Shown: positions 1-6,484 of the stretch, one piece after another
Layout of the letters: the number at the start of each line of letters is the position of its first letter
Numbering within the stretch: position 1 is the first letter of the stretch
NCBI GenBank assembly: GCA_016201185.1
Contig: JACQDG010000232.1
Span: 1 to 6,834, forward strand
Reading direction: 5' to 3'
Length of the DNA stretch: 6,834 nucleotides
From: Acidobacteriota bacterium
GTDB taxonomy: Bacteria; Acidobacteriota; Terriglobia; Bryobacterales; JACQDG01
Program-made: the position numbers and the translations under genes
Notes under the pieces: generated by a model
What the model was told of the DNA's origin: nothing
The model's database searches: none
The model's input: only the letters and a program-made list of their open reading frames with translations

Positions 1-792
1 GTTGTCCTTGAACACTAACCCCAACTGTTCGCCGCGGTGGCAAAGCCGGACCCGGTTCTGCTCGCTCAGCACCAGCGCCGCTTCCACCGCGCTGTTGCCG
101 CCGCCGATTACCACGATGTCTTGGTTCTTATAGTGCTTCGGGCTGTAGAGGCGGTGATAGACCTGCTCGCGGTCCTCGCCCGGCACGCCCAGCTTGCGCG
201 GGTTGCCCCGCTGGCCCGTGGCCAGGATCACGCGCCGCGCCCGGTAGCTCCCCTTGTCGGTTTTCGCCACAAAACTGCCGTCTTTTTGCCGCTCCAGCCT
301 CTTCAATGGCTCTTCCGCGTGAACCCCGAGGTTGTTTTCCTGAATGATCTGGCGCCAGCGGTAAACCAGGTCCTCCTTGCGAGCCCCGTCCAGCCACAGC
401 TTGCCCTTGGGCGGCGAATCGTCCGGCTCGGCGTACACCCACTTGTTTTCCGGGAAATTCTCGATGGTGTTGGCGATCTTTTCCTTCTCGAGCACGATGC
501 AGCTCAGGCCCCGGTCCTTGGCCGCCAGCGCGGCGTTTAATCCCGAAGCGCCCGCGCCAACCACCAGCACGTCGAGCATGCTAGGATCGCCGCCCCGCGC
601 CCCGGGCAGAGCCGCGATGTGCTCGATCACCTCGAAGCCCTGGGCCATGGCCAGCTTGATCACTGGCGCCCCCGCCAGGTCGCCGATGATGTAGAGCCCC
701 GGAATATTCGATTGGCGGTTCGATTTCAGCGCGGGGCGGCGCTGGATCATGTTGGGACTGGAAAGGATGTCGTCTAGAAGGCGCTTTAACAT
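1..792 (-). CDS. FAD/NAD(P)-binding oxidoreductase, TrxR/YpdA-like with permuted motif order (partial, C-terminus off window)
   Basis: This is probably a two-dinucleotide-binding flavoprotein that moves electrons from NAD(P)H through FAD; the acceptor is unknown. The ATG at 792 was chosen because an AGGAGG lies 11 bases upstream. The frame then stays open for 264 codons to base 1. Visible in order: IPGLYIIGDLAG at residues 30-41, followed by an IKxAxxQGxEVxEHI helix; first Rossmann motif GAGASG (79-84) with acidic LEKE after it (FAD site); ATGQ (191-194); second Rossmann GGGNSA (230-235, NAD(P)H site); then HRGEQ. The segment around 204-230 has no CxxC, unlike classical thioredoxin reductase, and resembles YpdA-type proteins (VPGED...Y...DIVVIGG.NSAV). 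The GD motif at 37-38 normally closes this fold at the C-terminus, so the order looks permuted. It lies 15 bases downstream of the zinc-ribbon gene and is probably co-transcribed with it. The family is fairly sure; the physiological role is not known. Confidence 0.85.
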   Translation of the reverse strand, partial: MLKRLLDDILSSPNMIQRRPALKSNRQSNIPGLYIIGDLAGAPVIKLAMAQGFEVIEHIAALPGARGGDPSMLDVLVVGAGASGLNAALAAKDRGLSCIVLEKEKIANTIENFPENKWVYAEPDDSPPKGKLWLDGARKEDLVYRWRQIIQENNLGVHAEEPLKRLERQKDGSFVAKTDKGSYRARRVILATGQRGNPRKLGVPGEDREQVYHRLYSPKHYKNQDIVVIGGGNSAVEAALVLSEQNRVRLCHRGEQLGLVFKDN

Positions 793-803
793 AGAGGGCG
801 CTT

Positions 804-810
804 CCTCCTA
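804..810 (-). promoter_or_regulatory. Shine-Dalgarno of the flavoprotein overlapping the upstream stop codon
   Basis: On the minus strand the sequence reads TAGGAGG. TAG (810-808) is the stop of the zinc-ribbon membrane protein, and AGGAGG (809-804) is a near-perfect ribosome binding site 11 bases before the ATG at 792. This arrangement favours termination-reinitiation, so translation of the two genes is probably coupled. It also fixes the flavoprotein start upstream of its unusual N-terminal GD motif, so that motif is genuinely part of the protein. Confidence 0.7.
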
Positions 811-1470
811 GTTGAGTGGAGACCGGAGCCGGGAAACTTCCGAGTTGACTGCCGGGCGCAGAGGGGCGCCGCATTCGAGACATTCCTGGGCTGATGGATG
901 GTTGCTCGCCCCGCACATGGGGCAGGGCCGGGGAGCAAAAGTCACCGGTATCTTGGCCAGGCCGGCCGGCGCCTCGGCCGCCAAGCGGTTCCTTGGTCCC
1001 GGTGGACGCGCCAGCAGAACCAAGTAACCTGGGGCGTTCAACAAGAGGCCGACAAAGAACCACAGGTAAGGAGAGTGCCCCTGGTCGAGCGCGCGGTGCG
1101 CACACACGGCGGCGAAACACAAGCCTAAAATGACGTACAACCCCAGCAGTAGCCAGGCGTCGCTCACGGTTCCGGGCGGTGCCGTTTCCCCGCCGAACAG
1201 CCCGCCGCGCGGCTTGAGCGAAGCAAGATACCGTGTGGGGTCGGCGCGCAGCACGTCGTCGCAATTCGCCCGGTGCACCGGGACCCGCTGGCCTTCCACC
1301 AGATACACCTTGTCCGCTGCGGTGATGGGCTTCCGGCAGGCCAGGCAAACCTCACCTTCCTTGCCGCGAACCTCGTCTTTCAGCGCGGGCGTCCACTGCT
1401 GCTCCGGCGGCGTCTGAGACCAGGCCGCCATGGCGAATACCGCCAAAGATAGGATTCGTAAGGCTTTCAT
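808..1470 (-). CDS. Membrane protein with two zinc-binding Cys/His clusters
   Basis: A 220-residue protein that I do not recognise as a named family. The start is ATG at 1470, with GAGGAG 9 bases upstream. This start gives a clean signal peptide (residues 1-18, hydrophobic core LSLAVFAMAA, likely cleavage AWS|Q). Next comes a treble-clef or half-LIM-like cluster, C42-x2-C45 ... H66-x3-C70. Two hydrophobic helices follow at about 105-124 and 135-154, then an Arg/Pro-rich linker. The end is a classical zinc ribbon, C183-x2-C186-x10-C197-x2-C200. Topology is unclear: a secreted N-domain with two helices puts both zinc sites outside, yet the Arg-rich segment after helix 2 (R155, R160, R162) suggests a cytoplasmic side. 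The stop overlaps the ribosome binding site of the flavoprotein gene. An in-frame GTG at 1569 could add 33 residues. Function is unknown; a zinc-dependent scaffold or sensor partnering the flavoprotein is speculation. Confidence 0.8.
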   Translation of the reverse strand: MKALRILSLAVFAMAAWSQTPPEQQWTPALKDEVRGKEGEVCLACRKPITAADKVYLVEGQRVPVHRANCDDVLRADPTRYLASLKPRGGLFGGETAPPGTVSDAWLLLGLYVILGLCFAAVCAHRALDQGHSPYLWFFVGLLLNAPGYLVLLARPPGPRNRLAAEAPAGLAKIPVTFAPRPCPMCGASNHPSAQECLECGAPLRPAVNSEVSRLRSPLN

Positions 1471-1675
1471 GAAATGTCTCTCCTCATTGGATAAGACCGC
1501 GTGCAGAAGGTTACATTCATCCCCCAGCACCCCTCCTTGCCATCCCCGCCAGCCTAAGGTGGGAAACACGCTTCTCTCCTAATAACATACACGCGCCAGT
1601 CGAGGAAGATAAATGGGGAACTGTTACAAGATCTGTGGACGCCTGTGCTATGAAGGATTCGCGACGCGGTGTCCT
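1471..1675. other. Intergenic region between the efflux operon and the zinc-ribbon/flavoprotein pair
   Basis: About 205 bases with no convincing gene on either strand. It holds two minus-strand ribosome-binding-like sites (1580-1574 and 1485-1480). A TATGTT (near 1590-1585) could be a -10 box, but I find no good -35 at the usual distance, so no promoter is called. A hairpin overlaps the end of the adaptor gene. The gap suggests that the zinc-ribbon gene has its own promoter rather than being the third gene of the efflux operon, but this is not proven. Confidence 0.5.
1480..1485 (-). promoter_or_regulatory. Ribosome binding site choosing the ATG at 1470
   Basis: GAGGAG on the minus strand (within GAGGAGAGA, 1485-1477) sits 9 bases before the ATG at 1470, a normal distance. 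A rival site, AGGAGAG at 1580-1574, lies only 4 bases before an in-frame GTG at 1569. The inner start is preferred because it places a standard signal peptide at the N-terminus. The 33 residues added by the outer start show no recognisable feature and would bury the signal peptide. Confidence 0.6.
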
Positions 1676-1678
1676 TCA
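1651..1678 (-). terminator. Weak hairpin at the end of the efflux operon
   Basis: A perfect 7-base inverted repeat, TGAAGGA (1651-1657) and TCCTTCA (1672-1678), flanks a 14-base loop that holds two CGCG blocks. The outer arm contains the TGA stop of the adaptor gene. No T-run follows on the minus strand, so it is not a canonical intrinsic terminator. It may stabilise the 3' end of the pump mRNA or assist another mode of termination, or it may be chance. Confidence 0.3.
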
Positions 1679-2962
1679 ACGCGAGGAATTCCGCAGTTCT
1701 ACCACCGCGTTTTCCCGAACCTCATCGCCGGGGTGGAGGACGACCTGATCGCCGGGCGACAGGCCCGCGTTGATTTCCAGCTCCGCGCCCAGGTCGCGGG
1801 CGATCTGGATCCCGCGAAAGTGAACACGGCCGTCAGCGCCCACCACGGCCACCTGCGGCCCGCTGCGGGCGAGCACCATGGCGTCGCCGCGGATCAGCAG
1901 CGCCGGCTTGTCGCGCTCGACCACGAACTTCACCTGCGCGTACATGCCCGGCAGCAGAATGCCATCCGGATTCGGAACAATCAGCACCACCAGCTCCGTG
2001 CGCGAGCCGGTATCGAGAGAATGGCTCGTCCCTCTTACAGAGGCTGGAAAAACCCGGCCCGGGAACTCCTGCACCCGCAACTCGGCCGTCTGGCCGGAAT
2101 GGATGGAGGGCACGGCGCTCTGCGGCACGTTGACGAAAATGCGCAGAATGTGAATCTGCGCGACGCGGAACATCTCCTTGCCGGCCGCCGTGCTGCCGGC
2201 ATTGATCAGGGTGCCCACGTCCGGGACACGATAGGTCACGACGCCGTCAAAAGGCGCCGTGATCTTGGAAAAAGACTTCAGTTCTTCCAAGCGGCGGAGG
2301 TTGGCCTCGTTGGCGCTCACCTGGTTCTGGGCGGCATTCAGACTGGCCTCGGCCGCCGCCACTTCCGCCTGGCGCACTTCCTCACTGGCCTGCTTCTCAT
2401 CGGCATCCTGGAGGGAAACCACGCCGGAGGCCGCCAGTTGCTTCCAGCGCTCGTAAGTGACCTGGGCGAGCTTGAGGTTGGCGCGGGATTCGAGCAGGCT
2501 GGCCTGCCACTGCTTCACGGCCGCCTGCGACTGGGAAAGCATGGCCCGGGCCTGGCGGATCTGCTCATCGAGCTCCGGCGTTTCCAATTCCGCCATCAGG
2601 TCGCCCTGCTTGACCCGATGACCGAGGTCCACCAGACGCCGGCGCATGAAGACGTCAGCGCGGGCATAGATGGGCGTCTCGACCAGCGCGACCAGGTCCC
2701 CGGGCAGCTCCACTTCGCTTCGCGCCGGCCCCAGGCGGACCGCCGCCACGTTCACCGCCGGGCGCCGTTCTTCGGTGGCCTGCGAGGCCGCGAGCAGCGC
2801 TTTCTGCCGCGAAAGCCTCGGGAGCAAGCCGAGCACGATCGCCATGACCAGCACCAGGCCGAGGATGACGAAGAGCGCTACCAGGGCGCGCCGCCCGGCA
2901 TGGGGGCCCGCAGGCGCCGGCTGCGGCCTGGTTTCCGAAACGATGGGTTCCTTGGTCGTCAC
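1676..2962 (-). CDS. RND efflux periplasmic adaptor subunit (HlyD/AcrA-like membrane fusion protein)
   Basis: This adaptor would bridge the inner-membrane RND permease to an outer-membrane channel. It has 428 residues, a usual length. Visible in order: a short Pro-rich cytoplasmic N-tail, a membrane anchor at about 26-47 with no lipobox Cys, a first barrel-sandwich half containing RVKQGDLMAELETPELD (116-132), an Ala/Gln/Glu-rich alpha-helical hairpin (about 133-230), the second lipoyl half ITAPFDGVV (234-242), a beta-barrel domain, and the LPGMYAQVKFVV stretch (337-348) typical of these adaptors. The start is GTG at 2962, overlapping the permease TGA as GTGA; a GAGGA-type ribosome binding site lies 5 bases upstream. 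Translation is thus coupled to the permease. It is the last gene of the operon; no TolC-like gene follows. The pump's substrate cannot be read from the sequence. Confidence 0.95.
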   Translation of the reverse strand: MTTKEPIVSETRPQPAPAGPHAGRRALVALFVILGLVLVMAIVLGLLPRLSRQKALLAASQATEERRPAVNVAAVRLGPARSEVELPGDLVALVETPIYARADVFMRRRLVDLGHRVKQGDLMAELETPELDEQIRQARAMLSQSQAAVKQWQASLLESRANLKLAQVTYERWKQLAASGVVSLQDADEKQASEEVRQAEVAAAEASLNAAQNQVSANEANLRRLEELKSFSKITAPFDGVVTYRVPDVGTLINAGSTAAGKEMFRVAQIHILRIFVNVPQSAVPSIHSGQTAELRVQEFPGRVFPASVRGTSHSLDTGSRTELVVLIVPNPDGILLPGMYAQVKFVVERDKPALLIRGDAMVLARSGPQVAVVGADGRVHFRGIQIARDLGAELEINAGLSPGDQVVLHPGDEVRENAVVELRNSSR

Positions 2963-5900
2963 CTCAAGTCCTCATTGATATACGCGGCGAGGGTACTTTC
3001 ATCATAGATCTTGGGCGGCTTCTTCCGCAGCACGCTGTAGACGACGGGGACGAAAAACAGCGTGGCGACGGTAGCCAGCAGCAGGCCGCCAATGACGGCG
3101 CGGCCCAGTGGCGCGTTCTGCTCGCCGCCTTCCCCGATGCCCAGCGCCATGGGCAGCATGCCGACGATCATCGCCAGCGCCGTCATCACGACCGGCCGCA
3201 GGCGCGTGTAGCCTGCTTCGAGAGCCGCATGCAAGGCATCGACGCCCTCCCGGCGCAGGTCATTCGCGAAGTTCACCAGCAAAATGCTGTTGGCCGTGGC
3301 CACCCCGATGCTCATGATGGCCCCCATCAGCGACGGCACGCTGACCGTCGTCTGGGTGAGAAAGAGCATCAGCAGGATGCCCGACAGCGACCCTGGCAGC
3401 GCCATCAAGATGATAAACGGATCGAGCCACGATTGGAAGTTCACCACCATCACGAAATAAACGAGAAGAATGGCGAAAACCAGCCCGATGCCCAGGCCGA
3501 TGAACGAGGAGCGCATGGTCTCGACCTGGCCGCGCGTTTCGATGAAGCTGCCGCGCGGCAGTTGGGGCCGCAGCTCGGCCAGCACACGGTCCACCGCGCC
3601 GGCCACGCTGCCCAGGTCGCGGTCCTGAACGTTGGCGTAAACGTCGAAAAGCGGCTGCACGTTGTAATGATTGACCACCGCCGACGTCGTGCCGCGCTCC
3701 AGCTTTCCCAGGTTGGTCAACAGTTGCGTCGCCTGGCCCGCGCCGGCGTGAATGGGCGTGTTCAACAGCGCCGCAGTGGAATCTACGTTGTACTGCGGGG
3801 TCTGCACGGTGACCGGGTAGTCCACGGAATTCGCCGGGTTAATCCAATAATTGGGCGAGAACTGGAAGCTCGAGGCCAGGGAAATCAGCAGGCTGTTGGC
3901 CACGTCCCGCTGGGTCAGTCCGACCTGGTCCGCCCGGGTGCGGTCCACGTTGAACCGCATCTCCGGCACGTCGACCACCTGGTGTACGTGCACATCCACC
4001 GCGCCCGGAATCCGCGCCAGCCGCTGCTCCACCCGCTTGGCGAACTGATAGTTGGCCGCATGGTTCTGCAACGGCCCCACCACCTGCACATCGATCGGCG
4101 CCGGCAGCCCGAAATTCAGGATCTGGCCCACGATGTCAGCGGGCTGGAAGAAGAAGGTGAGCTGGGGGAACTGCTCGTTCAGCCGCCGGCGCAGCTCGCG
4201 GATGTAATTCTGGGTCGGGCCGTGCTCCCCCGGCTTCAGCGACACCAGGATCTCGCCGTCGAATTGCCCGATGATGCCGCTGTCGCTGAAAGCGATGTTA
4301 AAGCCGCCGAACGGCAAGCCCATGTTGTCCAGGATGTCGGAAAGCTCGTGGCGCGGGATGACGCTCCGGATCGTGTCCTCCACCTGGGCAAAGTAGCGCT
4401 CCGTCTCCTCGATACGCGTGCCGCCCGGCGCCCGGACGTGCAATCGGATCTGGCCGGCGTCCACCTGCGGGAAGAAGTCCGTGCCGATGAACGGGTAGAG
4501 CGAGACACAGGCGGCCGCAATCAGCAGGAAAACCATCACCACCAGCTTGCGATGGTGGAGCGAAGCCTCGAGCATGTGCCGGTATCCGTCGCGCAGCCGG
4601 AGAAAACGCTCGTGGAAGACGTGGTGGATTCGCCAGAAAAAGCCTCCGTTCACGACATTCGCTTCTCCCTCCGGACCGCGGTAGCGGGCCACCTCCCCAG
4701 CGACCAGGTACTTCACCATGGTAGGCACCAGCGTTCGCGAAAGGAAATAGGAGGCCAGCATGGCCAGCACCACCGCCAGCGCCAAAGGCGTAAACAAATA
4801 CCGCGCCGCGCCTGTCAGGAAGATGACCGGCACGAACACGATGCAGATGCAGATCGTCGAGACGAAGGCCGGCACCGCAATCTGCTGCGCGCCGTCGAGG
4901 ATGGCCAGGACAATCGGCTTGCCCAGGCCCAGGTTGCGATGAATGTTCTCGATCTCCACCGTGGCATCGTCCACCAGAATGCCGACCGCCAGAGCCATCC
5001 CGCCTAGCGTCATCACGTTGACGGTCTCGTTCAGCAGATTCAGAATGGCGAGCGAGGCGAGGATCGATAGCGGGATGGAGATGCAGACAATCAGCGTGCT
5101 GCGCCAGCTTCCGAGGAACAGCAGAATCATCAAGGCCGTGAGCAGGGCCGCAGTGATGGCCTCCTTGGCCACTCCGGAAACGGCCGCGCTCACAAAAATG
5201 GACTGGTCGAAAAGCAGGTCCAGTTTCAGCTCGGGAGGGAGCGTGGTGCGGATGCGGGGCAGCAGCGCCTTTACGCGCTTCACGATATCCAGCGTGGAGG
5301 CGCCGCCGTTCTTCAGGATCGTCAGCACCGAGCCGCGGTGGCCGTCGTGGCGGACGATGTTGGTCTGCACAGCGTAGCCGTCGCGGACGTGCGCCACGTC
5401 TTGCAGGTAAACCACGGCGCCGTTGGCTTGCCGCAGCGGCAGGCGATTGAAGGCCTCCACTATGTCCGGGCTGCTGTTCAGCCGCACGTTGAACTCCCGC
5501 TCGCCGATCTTGGCGCTGCCGGCCGGCAGGATCAGGTTTTGGGCGTTAATCACTGACACAATGTCGTTCGCCGACAGGCCCTGGGCGTAAAGGGCCTGGG
5601 GATCGATGTCCACCATGATCTGGCGGGGCCGTCCGCCGTAAGGGAGCGGCAGGCTCACCCCTTGTACGGTCGCCAGTTGCGTGCGGATGAAATTGAACCC
5701 GTAGTCGTAGAGCGCCTGTTCGCTCATGGTCTCGCTGGAGATACTCAATTGCAGGATGGGCACGGCCGAGGCGTTGTACCGCAGGATAGCCGGCGGAAAC
5801 ATGCCCGGTGGCAAAGCGCGCAGCACGGACTGCGAGGCGGCCGTCAGTTGCGCCACGGAGGCCTCGATCTTCGCGTTGGGGTGGAAGAAGAGTTTGATAA

Positions 5901-6171
5901 TGCCCAACCCGGGCAGCGACTGGGATTCCATGTGCTCGATGTCGTTTACCGACGTGGTGAAAGCCCGCTCCGAGCGGATGGTGACCACCTCGGCCATTTC
6001 TTCCGGCGAGATACCGCTGTAGGACCAGATGACGCTGGCCACCGGAATGTTGATTTCGGGAAAAACGTCAGTGGGCATGCGCAGCACCGCCAGCACGCCC
6101 AAGACGGCGATAACCAGCGCCACGACCACGAAGGTGTAAGGGCGCCGCAGCGCCAGCCGAACTATCCACAT
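2959..6171 (-). CDS. RND efflux transporter permease subunit (AcrB-type fold)
   Basis: An inner-membrane proton-driven exporter of 1070 residues, full length for the family. Visible: TM1 (about 12-30) followed by the conserved P-T-D-x-F-P-E-I block (33-40); a first periplasmic porter region (about 41-330); TM2-6 (about 335-490); a cytoplasmic loop; TM7 (543-561); a second porter region (about 565-885); TM8-12 (about 889-1048). TM4 carries the paired acidic residues D401-D402 in GILVDDATVEIEN, matching AcrB D407/D408 and unlike the metal-exporting CusA type. In TM10 the position of AcrB K940 is Ala (A960, GVATANSIL). R990 and T997 match AcrB R971 and T978. The start is ATG at 6171 with AAAGGGG 12 bases upstream. 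It is the first gene of the operon and divergent from a LysR-type remnant. Multidrug, solvent or lipid-like substrates are possible; specificity is unknown. Confidence 0.95.
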   Translation of the reverse strand: MWIVRLALRRPYTFVVVALVIAVLGVLAVLRMPTDVFPEINIPVASVIWSYSGISPEEMAEVVTIRSERAFTTSVNDIEHMESQSLPGLGIIKLFFHPNAKIEASVAQLTAASQSVLRALPPGMFPPAILRYNASAVPILQLSISSETMSEQALYDYGFNFIRTQLATVQGVSLPLPYGGRPRQIMVDIDPQALYAQGLSANDIVSVINAQNLILPAGSAKIGEREFNVRLNSSPDIVEAFNRLPLRQANGAVVYLQDVAHVRDGYAVQTNIVRHDGHRGSVLTILKNGGASTLDIVKRVKALLPRIRTTLPPELKLDLLFDQSIFVSAAVSGVAKEAITAALLTALMILLFLGSWRSTLIVCISIPLSILASLAILNLLNETVNVMTLGGMALAVGILVDDATVEIENIHRNLGLGKPIVLAILDGAQQIAVPAFVSTICICIVFVPVIFLTGAARYLFTPLALAVVLAMLASYFLSRTLVPTMVKYLVAGEVARYRGPEGEANVVNGGFFWRIHHVFHERFLRLRDGYRHMLEASLHHRKLVVMVFLLIAAACVSLYPFIGTDFFPQVDAGQIRLHVRAPGGTRIEETERYFAQVEDTIRSVIPRHELSDILDNMGLPFGGFNIAFSDSGIIGQFDGEILVSLKPGEHGPTQNYIRELRRRLNEQFPQLTFFFQPADIVGQILNFGLPAPIDVQVVGPLQNHAANYQFAKRVEQRLARIPGAVDVHVHQVVDVPEMRFNVDRTRADQVGLTQRDVANSLLISLASSFQFSPNYWINPANSVDYPVTVQTPQYNVDSTAALLNTPIHAGAGQATQLLTNLGKLERGTTSAVVNHYNVQPLFDVYANVQDRDLGSVAGAVDRVLAELRPQLPRGSFIETRGQVETMRSSFIGLGIGLVFAILLVYFVMVVNFQSWLDPFIILMALPGSLSGILLMLFLTQTTVSVPSLMGAIMSIGVATANSILLVNFANDLRREGVDALHAALEAGYTRLRPVVMTALAMIVGMLPMALGIGEGGEQNAPLGRAVIGGLLLATVATLFFVPVVYSVLRKKPPKIYDESTLAAYINEDLR

Positions 6172-6191
6172 AGCAGGCTCACGCCCCTTTA

Positions 6192-6210
6192 CGCGCCCGA
6201 GAGTGGCGCG
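6192..6210 (-). repeat. GC hairpin just upstream of the permease ribosome binding site
   Basis: A perfect 6-base inverted repeat, CGCGCC (6192-6197) and GGCGCG (6205-6210), with a 7-base loop. In the pump mRNA the stem would end one base before the AAAGGGG ribosome binding site (6190-6184). It could influence initiation, but in GC-rich DNA a repeat this short may be chance. Confidence 0.35.
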
Positions 6211-6228
6211 CGACTGAAGCGGATGCTT

Positions 6229-6255
6229 GGAAGCGCTCCTCCGGGAAACGCTTCC
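6229..6255. repeat. Inverted repeat GGAAGCG-N13-CGCTTCC in the pump leader
   Basis: A perfect 7-base dyad, arms at 6229-6235 and 6249-6255, immediately downstream of the predicted -10 box of the pump promoter. The expected transcription start (about 6252-6253) falls inside the outer arm. A protein-binding operator is therefore as likely as an RNA hairpin. Confidence 0.4.
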
Positions 6256-6259
6256 CCCA

Positions 6260-6288
6260 ATTACATCCCATTTGGTGATAAGTGTCCA
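6260..6288 (-). promoter_or_regulatory. Predicted sigma70-type promoter of the RND efflux operon
   Basis: On the minus strand there is a -35 box TGGACA (6288-6283, 5 of 6 matching TTGACA), a 17-base spacer and a -10 box TGTAAT (6265-6260, 5 of 6 matching TATAAT). The predicted start near 6252 gives a leader of about 80 bases. The spacer and -35 overlap the TTGG/CCAA dyad and the TGATAAG box, a position suited to direct control by a bound regulator. Confidence 0.6.
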
Positions 6289-6326
6289 ATACGCCGTGGT
6301 GATAGACTAATAACACAGGCTTATCA
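6272..6326. promoter_or_regulatory. Putative LysR-type operator region between the divergent genes
   Basis: Several repeats crowd this stretch. TGATAAG (6276-6282) is matched in inverted orientation by CTTATCA (6320-6326). An 8-base direct repeat TGGTGATA occurs at 6273-6280 and 6297-6304, 24 bases apart. TTGG (6272-6275) and CCAA (6286-6289) form a dyad across a 10-base centre. LysR-type regulators commonly bind two such sites in the gap between their own gene and the divergent target. That these are the operators of the adjacent remnant is inference. Confidence 0.45.
6300..6308 (+). promoter_or_regulatory. Possible extended -10 promoter of the LysR-type gene
   Basis: TGATAGACT fits an extended -10 box (TG-n-TAGACT, 4 of 6 matching TATAAT). 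No good -35 box lies at 16-18 bases upstream. Transcription would start near 6314-6316, leaving about 17 bases of leader before the ATG at 6332, with no clear Shine-Dalgarno. Extended -10 promoters can work without a -35, so it is listed as weak. Confidence 0.3.
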
Positions 6327-6331
6327 ATCCA

Positions 6332-6481
6332 ATGGAGCTGCGGCAGTTACGCTATTTTGTCGTGCTGGCCGAGGAACTGCATTTCCGGCGCGCCGCCGAG
6401 CGCCTGCACATCGCCCAGCCGGCGTTAAGCCAGCAGATCCGGCGGCTGGAAGAGGAGCTGGGAGTTCCGCTGCTGGAGCGC
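6332..6481 (+). pseudogene. LysR-type transcriptional regulator, truncated after the helix-turn-helix
   Basis: The first 50 codons (MELRQLRYFV...GVPLLER) are an intact LysR winged helix-turn-helix start: LRYFVVLAEELHF at 6-18, the A-A-x-R-L-x-I-A-Q-P-A-L-S-Q-Q-I-x-x-L-E recognition unit at 21-40, then ELGVPLLER. Family members continue with (T)RxVxLTxAG, a linker helix and a roughly 200-residue effector-binding domain. Here, from codon 51 the frame runs antisense through the superoxide dismutase gene and stops at 6634, with no family resemblance. The sod stop codon ends 3 bases from the break. The intact gene would have been about 300 residues and, being divergent from the RND operon, its likely regulator. 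A 100-residue product containing only the DNA-binding domain could still be made, but without effector sensing or the usual dimer helix. The cause may be deletion or an assembly join. Confidence 0.8.
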
Positions 6482-6484
6482 GCT

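Noticed and set aside
37..540. Plus-strand open frame of 167 codons at the left end
   Set aside because: It is antisense to the flavoprotein, whose two Rossmann motifs and ATGQ motif are clear on the minus strand.
581..1348. Minus-strand open frame of 255 codons across the zinc-ribbon and flavoprotein genes
   Set aside because: It is out of frame with both well-supported genes, each with its own ribosome binding site and conserved motifs, and its Pro/Arg/Gly-rich composition is that of a shadow frame.
1613..3007. Plus-strand open frame of 464 codons opposite the adaptor gene
   Set aside because: It mirrors the adaptor coding sequence, is rich in Arg, His and Gln, and has no family resemblance.
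3229..5007. Long open frame of 592 codons on the plus strand, opposite the permease
   Set aside because: It is antisense to a full-length, highly conserved RND permease. It has Arg/His/Gln-rich composition typical of GC-rich shadow frames and no recognisable domain.
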